A stretch of DNA of 8,483 bases, taken from assembly GCA_016177515.1 (NCBI GenBank), contig JACOUZ010000325.1, forward strand, positions 1-8,483. The letters are read 5' to 3'. Shown here piece by piece: positions 1 to 7,127 of this stretch (positions within the stretch are counted from its first letter, which is position 1; every line of letters starts with the position of its first letter). The stretch comes from Acidobacteriota bacterium (GTDB taxonomy: Bacteria; Acidobacteriota; Polarisedimenticolia; Gp22-AA2). The notes under the pieces are model-generated. The model searched no databases, had not been told where the DNA came from, and saw nothing but the letters and a program-made list of their open reading frames with translations. The translations under genes and the position numbers were made by a program.

Positions 1-139
1 CGACGCGCGGCGGCAGGTCGCAGCCGAGCAGGGAATCGCGCACGATCCGGATCGGGTGGACGACGGGAAGCTGCGACCCCTGCTCGATCTGGATCTTGCA
101 GGTGCCGCAGCCGGTGGCGACCACGCCGACCCCGGTAGC
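1..139 (-). pseudogene. In-frame C-terminal continuation of the FAD/Fe-S gene beyond the UAG
   Basis: Reading past the UAG at 140-142 in the same frame gives 46 further codons with no stop before the window edge. They begin ATGVGVVATGCGTCKIQ and continue through EQGSQLPVVHPIRIV. This matches the end of GlpC/CCG-domain proteins: the CGTC supplies the last CxxC of the second CCG motif, giving C-x30-CC-x38-C-x-x-C when the UAG is counted as one residue. The usual HPI segment follows. The segment is therefore the real C-terminus of the upstream gene, cut off by one codon. The true end of the gene lies outside the window. A nonsense mutation, a sequencing or assembly error, or readthrough/recoding would each explain it. 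Reading frame and motif are seen directly; the cause is not. Confidence 0.8.
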
Positions 140-2902
140 CTAGATTCTGTCGAACAGCGGGCGCCCCATGCGCATCGACTGGTGGAAGTTCTTCTCCTTC
201 ATGCCATACGTCCCGGCGATGCCGCAACAGTGGTCCTCCCCGATCGGCACGACCTCGACCCCCGGCACCAGGCGCAGCAGGCGGACGACCGCGTCACCCA
301 TGCCCCTGGCCTGCAGGTGGCACGGGTTGTGATAGGTGAGCCGGATCGGCACCGGATGGAGCCTGGCGCGCACGTCCGGGTCGGCTTCCAGGATATCCAG
401 GACGTAGTCGTGGATGTCCCTGATGTGCCGCGCCAGGACGTCCGACTGCGGGGTCCCGAGCAGGCGCGGGTAGTCCTCCACCAGGGCCAGGCCGCACGAC
501 GGCGCGCTGTAGAGCACCTCGTAGCCGCGCCGCGCCAGGTCGAGGAGGACAGCCACGTTGCGCTCCGCCGCGGCGCGCACGTCGTCGAGATGGCCGTAGG
601 TGATTGCCGCGATCCCGCAGCACTCCTGGGGCGGGATCGCCACGGTGCAGCCGAGGGCTTCGAGCAATTCGACCGCGGCGCGCCCCTCCCCTTCGACGTC
701 CTGGTAGCCGCCGAAGCAGCCGTGGAAGTACGCCACCTTGCGCCCGGGGGGATCGATCGCGGGGAGGCGCGGCTGGAGCGGCGCGGCGGAAAACGGTTCC
801 ATCTCGCGGCCCGCCGCGATGCCGGTGGCCGCCGACATGAGCCGGCGCAGCGGGCGGAAGCGCAGCGCGGCGTTCGCGAGGGGGGCCAGCATCGTGCCGA
901 AGCGCAACATCGGTCCCGGGTTGGTGAGCACCCGCTCGGTGACGCTCTTCCCCTGCGACCTTACGTAGATGTCCTTCGCCATCACCGCCATGCCCGGGAT
1001 GTCGATCGCCGTCGGGCATTCGGAGTGGCACAGCTGGCAGTTGACGCACAGGTCCATGATCGACTTGAATCCGGCGGTCGCGACCACACCCGGCTCCAGC
1101 CGCCCCGAGATCACCGCCCTGAGGAGATTGGCCTTGGCCCTGGCGGTCGCCGCCTCGTCGCGGGTCTCGACGGCCACCGGGCAGTAGTTGCGGCAGGCGC
1201 CGCAACCGTGGCACTTTTCGATCTCGCGCGCCCAGACCGGATCGTCCAGGGTCGAAGCCGCGGGAACGCGATGGTACGCTTCCCCATACCGCAGGTCGTC
1301 GGTGAGGCCGTACGTTCCGTCGTGCACGATGATCCCCGGGTTCAGGATGCCCTGCGGGTCGAACAGGCGCTTCACCCTCTCATAGACGTCCACCAAGGGA
1401 CCGTAGGCCCGGCGCAGGAACGGGGTCCGCAGGCGCCCGTCGCCGTGCTCGCCCGACAGCGACCCGCCCAGGTCCATCACCAGGTCGGTGAACTCCAGGG
1501 CGATCGTCTCCATGAGAGCGAGGTCGCGCGGGTCCTTCTGGTTCAGCATCGGGTTGCAGTGCAGGTTGCAGTCCCCGGCGTGTCCGAAGATCGCTGCCTC
1601 CAAGTCGTATTTCCTCAGGAGGCCGCGCAGCCGCCTCACGAACTCGGCCATCTGCTCGGGACGGATGGCGGCGTCCTCGATGAAACGCGTGTTGCGGCGC
1701 GTCCCTTCGCGGCGCGACAGGATGGGCGAGGCCGCCTTGCGCACCGCCCAGATGCGCGCCGTGTCCTCGGGGCGCGCGCTCCGGCGCACTTCGGTCGCCA
1801 GGCGCATCCGCCCGGCGAGGAGATCCGCCAGGCGGGCCATCCGGTCCTGCACCTCCTTCGGGTCGTTGCCGTCCAGCTCGACGATCAGGATGGCTTCTGT
1901 TCCGTCGGGGAGGGTGGCGCCGATCTTCGGATCGGCCTCCCGGATCACCTTGACGAAGGTGCCGTCGAGCAGCTCCACCGCCGATGGCCCGAACTTCAGG
2001 ATCTCCACCACCGCCGCGCCCGATTTCTCGAGATCGTCGAACAGGGCGAGGGCGGTCGCCTTGACCTTCGGCAGCGGCACGACGCGCAGCGTGGCGTCGA
2101 GGATGAGCCCGAGCGTCCCCTCCGACCCGACCAGGACCTGCGCCAGATCGATGCGCCCGTTGACCGCCTCGCGCAGCCCGTATCCCGACGAGTTGCGGCG
2201 CGTCCTGGGCGAGCGGAGGTCGATCACCTCGCGGTTCTGCCTCACGATGTCGAAAAGGCCCGCGGCGAGGCGGGCCTGGGGACCGGGGGCCCAGGTCCCC
2301 TGCCCCGGGCGCGCCAGGGGCTCGGTGTCGAGGACGGAGCCGTCGGCCAGGGCGATCCGCAGCGATACGACGTTTTCGCGCGTGGCGCCGTGCTTGATGG
2401 TGTGCGACCCGCCCGCGTTGTTCGCCAGCATGCCGCCGATGGTGCACCACGGCGCCGAGGAGGGGTCCGGGGCGAACTGCATGCCGTGGCGCCGCAGGAC
2501 GCGGTTCAGCTGTGCCTGGATCACGCCGGGCTGCACGCGCACCGTGCCGCGGGCCACGTCGACATCGGAGACTCTCTGGAAATGCTTGGAGAAGTCGAGG
2601 ACGATGCCGCGCCCGAGCGTCTGCCCGGCCAGCCCCGAACCGCCACCGCGCGCGGTGATCGGAATGCGGTTCCGCCGGGCGTACTCCAAAACCGCCAGGA
2701 CATCCGCCTCGTGGCGCGGCACGACGGCCCCGAGCGGCAGCACCTGGTAGATGCAGGCGGCGGTGCTGTAGAGGGTGCGGTGCAGGGAGTCGAACAGCAC
2801 CTCCCCCTCGACCCGCCGCCGCAGGTCGTCCCCGACGGCCGCCGGGTCCGGTCCGGCCCCGGCGCGGGGCACCTCAGCGCTGGCGGGTCTGCCGTCTTCC
2901 AT
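140..2902 (-). CDS. FAD-binding and 4Fe-4S oxidoreductase (GlcD-GlpC fusion type), ended by an in-frame UAG
   Basis: Large flavin and iron-sulfur dehydrogenase of the D-2-hydroxyacid (D-lactate, glycolate or 2-hydroxyglutarate) type, 920 residues from the chosen start. Such enzymes oxidise a hydroxyacid at FAD and pass electrons through Fe-S clusters to the respiratory chain; the substrate cannot be read here. The FAD_binding_4 domain is at about 52-190 (ARGGGSGLAG at 84-93, GGMLANNAGGSHTIKHG at 156-172). The FAD-oxidase C-terminal domain is at about 275-527 (GHAGDCNLH at 440-448, SGEHGDG at 483-489). Two ferredoxin-like clusters follow (C564/567/570/574 and C619/622/625/629), then two cysteine-rich CCG domains (C729, C761-C762, C803; C861, C892-C893). 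ATG at 2902 is preferred: it has GAGG four bases upstream and overlaps moaB by only 29 bases. An ATG at 2947 would add 15 residues with a weak ribosome site and a 74-base overlap. Last gene of the dxs operon. The frame stops at UAG (140-142) before the second CCG domain's final CxxC, which lies in the same frame beyond the stop. Confidence 0.92.
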   Translation of the reverse strand: MEDGRPASAEVPRAGAGPDPAAVGDDLRRRVEGEVLFDSLHRTLYSTAACIYQVLPLGAVVPRHEADVLAVLEYARRNRIPITARGGGSGLAGQTLGRGIVLDFSKHFQRVSDVDVARGTVRVQPGVIQAQLNRVLRRHGMQFAPDPSSAPWCTIGGMLANNAGGSHTIKHGATRENVVSLRIALADGSVLDTEPLARPGQGTWAPGPQARLAAGLFDIVRQNREVIDLRSPRTRRNSSGYGLREAVNGRIDLAQVLVGSEGTLGLILDATLRVVPLPKVKATALALFDDLEKSGAAVVEILKFGPSAVELLDGTFVKVIREADPKIGATLPDGTEAILIVELDGNDPKEVQDRMARLADLLAGRMRLATEVRRSARPEDTARIWAVRKAASPILSRREGTRRNTRFIEDAAIRPEQMAEFVRRLRGLLRKYDLEAAIFGHAGDCNLHCNPMLNQKDPRDLALMETIALEFTDLVMDLGGSLSGEHGDGRLRTPFLRRAYGPLVDVYERVKRLFDPQGILNPGIIVHDGTYGLTDDLRYGEAYHRVPAASTLDDPVWAREIEKCHGCGACRNYCPVAVETRDEAATARAKANLLRAVISGRLEPGVVATAGFKSIMDLCVNCQLCHSECPTAIDIPGMAVMAKDIYVRSQGKSVTERVLTNPGPMLRFGTMLAPLANAALRFRPLRRLMSAATGIAAGREMEPFSAAPLQPRLPAIDPPGRKVAYFHGCFGGYQDVEGEGRAAVELLEALGCTVAIPPQECCGIAAITYGHLDDVRAAAERNVAVLLDLARRGYEVLYSAPSCGLALVEDYPRLLGTPQSDVLARHIRDIHDYVLDILEADPDVRARLHPVPIRLTYHNPCHLQARGMGDAVVRLLRLVPGVEVVPIGEDHCCGIAGTYGMKEKNFHQSMRMGRPLFDRI

Positions 2903-3425
2903 GCTGCCTCGTTCCGTGACCGCCGGGAGCCAGAAGCCCCGCCGCATGCCCCATCTCGGGAAGGATCAGCCGGGTCATCGCCAGGCGGACGGCGTCCTCC
3001 GATCCCGGCATGGAGAAGATCACCATGCCGCGGTAAAGCCCCGCGACCGCCCGGCTGAGCATCGCGGCGGCTCCCACCTGCCGGAAGCTCAAGGCGCGGA
3101 AGATCTCGCCGAACCCGTCGAGCCGCTTCTCGAGCAGGCCGGACACCGCCTCGTACGTCGAATCGCGGGCGGCGATCCCCGTCCCGCCGCTCCGGTGGAC
3201 GGCGCGCGCCCTTTGGCCCGCCGCCAGCGCCCGGAGATGCCTGACAATGCGCGGAGGATCGTCCTTGAGGATGCGGTAGTCGAGGACCGTGTGGCCCGCT
3301 TTCCGCAGGGCCCGGAGAATGAGCGCCCCGCTGCGGTCGGTCGACTCGTCCCGCGTGTCGCTGATGGTGACGACCGCGCAGGGGACCGACGCGGGACCTG
3401 CGCGGCGATGCTCACGGTGACCCAT
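2874..3425 (-). CDS. moaB: Molybdenum cofactor biosynthesis protein MoaB/MogA family
   Basis: A 183-residue protein of the MoaB/MogA (MoCF_biosynth) family, which binds molybdopterin and in active members adenylylates it before molybdenum insertion; cytoplasmic. Family marks: TISDTR at 20-25 with D30-x-SG, the substrate-loop motif SGGTGIAARD at 79-88, GFGEIFR at 104-110, AAAMLSRAVAG at 119-129 and the FSMPGSEDAVRLAM segment at 137-150. The pattern follows Bacillus-type MoaB up to LILPEMGH at 153-160. About 20 basic, low-complexity residues then extend beyond the usual end (GTRQHGRRQTRQR), and they are encoded where the next gene begins. The ATG at 3425 has GAGGGG just upstream (GAGG with a 5-base gap). 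The gene lies 56 bases after pepA and overlaps the FAD/Fe-S gene by 29 bases, so it sits inside the operon. No other cofactor-pathway gene is in the window. MoaB and MogA cannot be separated firmly by eye; MoaB fits better. Confidence 0.9.
   Translation of the reverse strand: MGHREHRRAGPASVPCAVVTISDTRDESTDRSGALILRALRKAGHTVLDYRILKDDPPRIVRHLRALAAGQRARAVHRSGGTGIAARDSTYEAVSGLLEKRLDGFGEIFRALSFRQVGAAAMLSRAVAGLYRGMVIFSMPGSEDAVRLAMTRLILPEMGHAAGLLAPGGHGTRQHGRRQTRQR
2907..2910 (-). promoter_or_regulatory. Ribosome binding site deciding the FAD/Fe-S gene start
   Basis: GAGG on the minus strand, four bases before the ATG at 2900-2902 and inside the 3' end of moaB. The alternative ATG at 2945-2947 has only a GAG seven bases upstream. 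This favours the shorter protein and suggests translation coupled to moaB. Confidence 0.45.
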
Positions 3426-3463
3426 CTTCCCCTCGGCGACCGGGCGGCAATCGGAACGCGGCC

Positions 3464-3474
3464 CCCCGGCGGGG
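3464..3474 (-). other. Short GC hairpin between pepA and moaB
   Basis: CCCC-GCC-GGGG on the minus strand, in the 56-base pepA-moaB gap. There is no T-run after it, so it is not a convincing terminator. At most it could slow transcription or stabilise a processed mRNA end. In DNA this GC-rich it may be chance. Confidence 0.2.
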
Positions 3475-3481
3475 ACGGGCT

Positions 3482-4996
3482 TCAGGCCGCGAGGTCCATG
3501 AGGTAGCGAATCAGGGTGCGCACGCCGACGCCCGACCCCCCCTTCTTCAAGTACGAGTAGTCCTTGTCACCGAAGGCCGGGCCGGCGATGTCCAGGTGCG
3601 CCCAGCGCAGCCCGTCCCGCACGAACTCGCTCAGGAACAGGGCCGCCGTGATCGCGCCGCCGTAGCGGATCCCCGTGTTCTTGATGTCCGCGATGTCGCT
3701 CTTGATGTGCTCGCCGTACTCGGTGTACAGCGGCAGCGGCCACATCGCCTCCCCCGCCTTCCCCGCGGCGCTCAGGATGTCGTCCACCAGCTCGCGATTG
3801 TTCCCGAACACTCCGGCCGCCATCGGCCCCAGGGCCACCACGCAGGCCCCCGTAAGCGTGGCCAGATCGATCGCCTCATCCAGGTCCTTGAAGGTCGAGG
3901 CATAGGACAGCGCGTCGGCCAGGACCAGGCGGCCTTCGGCGTCGGTGTTGCGCACCTCCACCGTCTTGCCGTTCATCATCTTCAGGATGTCGCCGGGACG
4001 GATGGCGCCGCCGCCCGGCATGTTCTCCGCCATCCCCATGAGTCCGACCACCTCCGTGCGCGGGGCCAGCCCGGGCAGGGCCTTGAGAGTCGCCAGGACC
4101 GCGGCGGAGCCGGCCATGTCGCACTTCATGGTCTCCATCCCCTCCGATGTCTTCAGCGACAGCCCGCCCGAATCGAAGGTCAGCCCCTTGCCGATCAGGG
4201 CGACCTTGCGCACCGGGCGCTCCTCCGGATGGTACCCGAGCTGGATCAACCGTGGCGGGTGCCGCGATCCCTGGCCGACCCCGAGGATGCCTCCCATCCC
4301 CATGCGGCGGAGGTCGTCCGGCTCGAACACCTTGATGGTGATCTTCTCCTCCGCCGCCACCTGCCGGGCGATCTCCACCATGCGCTCTGGAGGCAGCTCC
4401 CCGGCCGGCTCGTTGACCAAATCGCGCGCGAAGTTGGTGGCGCCGGCGGTGGTCTCCCCCATCCCGATCCCGTCGGCGACGTCCCGCAGGGACGCGTCCC
4501 CCGCGGCCACCTGCACCTCGCGCAGGTGCTTGCGGCCGGCTCGAGGCTCGGAGCGGTGGCGATCGAACCTGTAGGTGCCCAGGAGGACGCCCTCGGCGAG
4601 CGCGACCGCGGCCTCGCGCCCCGGGAACTGCGAGGCGCCGGCCTGCAGGAGCGGCAGGGCCACGCTCACGGCGCCCAGCCGATCGCACTCGACCAGCGCG
4701 TCGCCCAGGTGACGGCGGAAGCGCTCGAGGGTCAGGTCCTTCCGGTCGCCGAGTCCGAGGAGAAGATAACGCCTGCACTTCAGGCCGTCGGACGCGGCGG
4801 CGTGCCAGAGCAGGTGCCTCCCGGCCCGTCCTTCGAACCGGTCCGACTTGGCAATCTCCACCAGGCGCTGCGCCAGGCTTCGATCGACGGGACCCGGAAG
4901 CTCCGGGTCCCCCTTGAACTTCCAGACGACGGCGATGTCCGCCGAGAGCCCCGCGACGTCGCCCTTCTTCGCCTCGATGCGGATCGCGGCGCTCAC
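3482..4996 (-). CDS. pepA: Leucyl aminopeptidase (peptidase family M17)
   Basis: A 504-residue cytosolic two-metal aminopeptidase that removes N-terminal residues, leucine preferred, during peptide turnover; the family forms hexamers. Length is almost that of E. coli PepA (503). The N-terminal macro-like domain covers about 1-165 and the catalytic domain about 180-504. The active site is complete: GKGLTFDSGG at 269-278 holds metal ligands K270 and D275, catalytic K282 follows, D293 lies in CDMAG, and the signature NTDAEGRL at 350-357 holds D352, E354 and catalytic R356. These numbers coincide with those known for E. coli PepA. The GTG start at 4994-4996 overlaps the dxs stop (TGA at 4993-4995) as GTGA, with an AAGGG-type ribosome site a few bases upstream, so translation is probably coupled to dxs. 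Some PepA proteins also bind DNA as regulators; nothing here shows that role. Stop is TGA. Confidence 0.97.
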   Translation of the reverse strand: MSAAIRIEAKKGDVAGLSADIAVVWKFKGDPELPGPVDRSLAQRLVEIAKSDRFEGRAGRHLLWHAAASDGLKCRRYLLLGLGDRKDLTLERFRRHLGDALVECDRLGAVSVALPLLQAGASQFPGREAAVALAEGVLLGTYRFDRHRSEPRAGRKHLREVQVAAGDASLRDVADGIGMGETTAGATNFARDLVNEPAGELPPERMVEIARQVAAEEKITIKVFEPDDLRRMGMGGILGVGQGSRHPPRLIQLGYHPEERPVRKVALIGKGLTFDSGGLSLKTSEGMETMKCDMAGSAAVLATLKALPGLAPRTEVVGLMGMAENMPGGGAIRPGDILKMMNGKTVEVRNTDAEGRLVLADALSYASTFKDLDEAIDLATLTGACVVALGPMAAGVFGNNRELVDDILSAAGKAGEAMWPLPLYTEYGEHIKSDIADIKNTGIRYGGAITAALFLSEFVRDGLRWAHLDIAGPAFGDKDYSYLKKGGSGVGVRTLIRYLMDLAA

Positions 4997-6972
4997 GCCC
5001 GTCCCTTCACGAAACCGCGCGCGCGCGCCGCCAGCGCCGCGGGCGACAGCCCGACCTCATCAAACAGCTGCGCCACGGAGCCGTGCGTCACGAAACGGTC
5101 CGGCAGGCCGACGTGGTAGAGGGCGCCCGCGGGCAGGCCGGACTCGTTGAAGAACTCGTGCACGGCATCCCCGAACCCGCCGCGCAGGGTGTTCTCCTCG
5201 ACGGTGATCAGCACGGGGTAGCGGCCGGCCAGGTCGCGCAGCATCGCGGCGTCCAGCGGCTTCACGAAACGGCAGTTGACCACGGCGAGATCGATCCCTT
5301 CCGGCAGCAGCTCCTGCCGCGCCTTCTCCGCGATCTCGACCATCGCGCCGACCGCCAGCAGGCAGGCGTCCCGGCCTTCGTGGAGCATCTCCCAGGTTCC
5401 TATCGGGATGGTGCGGAAAGGCCGGTCGGGCGTGAACGTGCGGCTGCTGCGCTTCGGGTAGCGGATGGCGAACGGATGGACCTCCTGGTCGACCGCCGTC
5501 TTCAGGAGATCGCACAGCTCGTCGCCGTCCCTGGGAGCGGCGATCACGAAGTTCGGCACGGCGCGCAGGTACGAAAGATCGAACGCGCCGTGGTGTGTCG
5601 GCCCGTCGGCCCCCACCAGGCCGGCCCGGTCCAGGCAGAAGGTCACGGGAAGACACTGCACGCCGACGTCATGGATGATCTGGTCGTAGGCGCGCTGCAG
5701 GAAGGTCGAATAGATGGCCGCCACGGGGCGCATTCCCGAGATCGCCAGGCCGGCGGCGAAGGTCACGCCATAGGCCTCGGCGATGCCGACGTCGAAGAAC
5801 TTCGCGGGGTGCCTCTCCCTGAACTTCACCAATCCGGTGCCGTCGGCCATGGCCGCCGTGATGGCGACGACCTTGTCGTTTTGCGAGGCCAGGCGGGACA
5901 TCGCCTCGCCGAACACTTTGCAATAGTCGGGCGCCGCCGCTTTGCCCGAGGCCGTCAGGGCCCCCGAGGCGGGGTCGAAGGCCGTCACGCCGTGGTACAC
6001 GCAGGAATTGGCCTCGGCGTACGGCAGCCCCTTCCCCTTCTTGGTGATCACGTGCAGGAGGCGGGGCCCCTTCACCGCCTTCAGGTTGGTCAGAACCGCG
6101 ATCAGCTCGGGAAGGTTGTGCCCGTCGATCGGCCCGTAATACTGGAAGCCCAGCGCCTGGAAGAGCCCGCCCGGAACAACCACTTCCTTGAGCGAGCGCT
6201 CCATCCTCTTGGCCAGCTCCCCCGCGGGTTCGCCGAGGGGCACCTTCTTCAGGATCTCGCGCACCTCCTCCTTGAAGCGGTTGTAGTACTTGCTCGAGGT
6301 GATGCTCGTCAGGTACTTGGAGATCGCCCCGACGTTCGGAGAGATCGACATCTCGTTGTCATTCAGGATCACCAGGATGTCGCGCCCCGAGTGGCCGGCG
6401 TTGTTCAACCCCTCGTAGGCCAGGCCCCCGGTCATCGCGCCGTCCCCGGTGACCGTGATGACCTGGTAGTCGTCACCCGCCTGGTCGCGGGCCACGGCCA
6501 TTCCCATTGCCGCGGCGATCGAGGTGCTGGCATGGGCCACGCCGAAGGCGTCGTAAGGCGATTCGGGGGGGCTCACGAAACCCGAGAGTCCATGGTACTG
6601 TCTTATGGTCGGCAGACGATCCCGCCTGCCGGTGATCACCTTGTGGCCATAGGCCTGGTGCCCGACATCCCAGACGATCTTGTCCCGCGGGGCGTCGAAG
6701 CAGTAGTGCAGCGCCACCGTCAGCTCGATGGCCCCGAGGCTGGGGGCGAGATGGCCCCCGGTCCTGGAGACGACGTCGACGACGTACTGGCGCAATTCGG
6801 CAGCCAGCTGCTCGAGGTCGCGGCTCGACAGGCGCTTGAGATCCGCAGGTGACTTGATGAGGGGCAGGATCTCCCCGGCACCGGGCCTCGGGCCGACCCC
6901 GGCGCGGGCGTCCTCGATGGGCCCTCCGTGAATCGCCGGAACCCTCATCTTGTCGCTCAACGCCTCGGACAT
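4993..6972 (-). CDS. dxs: 1-deoxy-D-xylulose-5-phosphate synthase
   Basis: Thiamine-diphosphate enzyme that condenses pyruvate with glyceraldehyde 3-phosphate to DXP, the entry step of the MEP isoprenoid pathway and a source for thiamine and pyridoxal; cytosolic homodimer. It has 659 residues against a usual 620-640, the surplus being about 35 N-terminal residues before SPADLKRLSSRDL (41-53). The ThDP-binding domain has GGHLAPSLG (72-80), WDVGHQAYGHK (101-111), GDGAMTGG (176-183) and LNDNEMSIS (203-211). H327 lies in YHG. The pyrimidine domain has catalytic E399 in DVGIAEAYGVTF, STFLQRAYDQ (422-431), DRAGLVGADG (448-457) with H460, and DLSYLR (465-470). The C-terminal transketolase-like domain follows. 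Odd point: the residues after the catalytic glutamate are A-Y-G, where DXS usually has Q-H-A. ATG at 6972 has GGAG six bases upstream. First gene of the operon, with a clear promoter. An alternative ATG at residue 9 is possible. Confidence 0.98.
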   Translation of the reverse strand: MSEALSDKMRVPAIHGGPIEDARAGVGPRPGAGEILPLIKSPADLKRLSSRDLEQLAAELRQYVVDVVSRTGGHLAPSLGAIELTVALHYCFDAPRDKIVWDVGHQAYGHKVITGRRDRLPTIRQYHGLSGFVSPPESPYDAFGVAHASTSIAAAMGMAVARDQAGDDYQVITVTGDGAMTGGLAYEGLNNAGHSGRDILVILNDNEMSISPNVGAISKYLTSITSSKYYNRFKEEVREILKKVPLGEPAGELAKRMERSLKEVVVPGGLFQALGFQYYGPIDGHNLPELIAVLTNLKAVKGPRLLHVITKKGKGLPYAEANSCVYHGVTAFDPASGALTASGKAAAPDYCKVFGEAMSRLASQNDKVVAITAAMADGTGLVKFRERHPAKFFDVGIAEAYGVTFAAGLAISGMRPVAAIYSTFLQRAYDQIIHDVGVQCLPVTFCLDRAGLVGADGPTHHGAFDLSYLRAVPNFVIAAPRDGDELCDLLKTAVDQEVHPFAIRYPKRSSRTFTPDRPFRTIPIGTWEMLHEGRDACLLAVGAMVEIAEKARQELLPEGIDLAVVNCRFVKPLDAAMLRDLAGRYPVLITVEENTLRGGFGDAVHEFFNESGLPAGALYHVGLPDRFVTHGSVAQLFDEVGLSPAALAARARGFVKGRA

Positions 6973-7043
6973 GGCGCGCTCCGCTCGGGGAGGATCTCTT
7001 GGAGTCTAGGGAAGTCGCTGGCCAGTCAGCAACATGGCCGCTC

Positions 7044-7072
7044 ATCATAGACCCCGGGGGCAGGACGGTCAA
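7044..7072 (-). promoter_or_regulatory. Sigma70-like promoter for the dxs operon
   Basis: On the minus strand, TTGACC (7072-7067; 5 of 6 to TTGACA) and TATGAT (7049-7044; 5 of 6 to TATAAT) are separated by exactly 17 bases. Transcription would start near 7037, giving a leader of about 65 bases to the dxs ATG. The spacer holds the 8-bp palindrome CCCCGGGG (7052-7059). For DNA this GC-rich the match is strong and the position is right. Inferred from sequence only. Confidence 0.65.
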
Positions 7073-7095
7073 GAAGAAGGGCCCGCGCTCCGCCG

Positions 7096-7104
7096 TGCTA
7101 TAGT
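7096..7104 (+). promoter_or_regulatory. Extended -10 promoter element for the rhomboid gene
   Basis: TGCTATAGT fits the extended -10 form TGnTATAAT with one mismatch. The -35 place (about 7076-7081, GAAGGG) has no good match, as is common when the TGn extension is present. The predicted start near 7111 would give a leader of about 17 bases, with the ribosome site just inside it. Oriented away from the dxs promoter, so the two promoters are back to back. Confidence 0.45.
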
Positions 7105-7116
7105 TCGCCCCCCGAC

Positions 7117-7120
7117 GGAG
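7117..7120 (+). promoter_or_regulatory. Ribosome binding site for the TTG start of the rhomboid gene
   Basis: GGAG seven bases before the TTG at 7128-7130. It supports TTG as the true start, since the next ATG (residue 13) would remove the conserved-looking IPLKDDNPTRT opening of this rhomboid subgroup. Confidence 0.6.
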
Positions 7121-7127
7121 CGCCGCG

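Noticed and set aside
140..142. UAG as a proven pyrrolysine codon
   Set aside because: No pyl genes are visible, the family has no known need for pyrrolysine at this place, and TAG is used as a normal stop by the rhomboid gene. A mutation or sequence error is simpler; recoding stays open only as a check.
56..3058. A 1000-codon open frame on the plus strand opposite the FAD/Fe-S and moaB genes
   Set aside because: It is the antisense shadow of GC3-rich genes. The minus strand carries clear FAD, Fe-S and MoaB motifs, whereas the plus product is low-complexity Arg/Gly/Ala/Asp sequence with no recognisable domain.
3596..6852. Long plus-strand open frames opposite pepA and dxs (507 and 589 codons)
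   Set aside because: Same antisense effect; the minus-strand proteins are unmistakable PepA and DXS with intact active sites.
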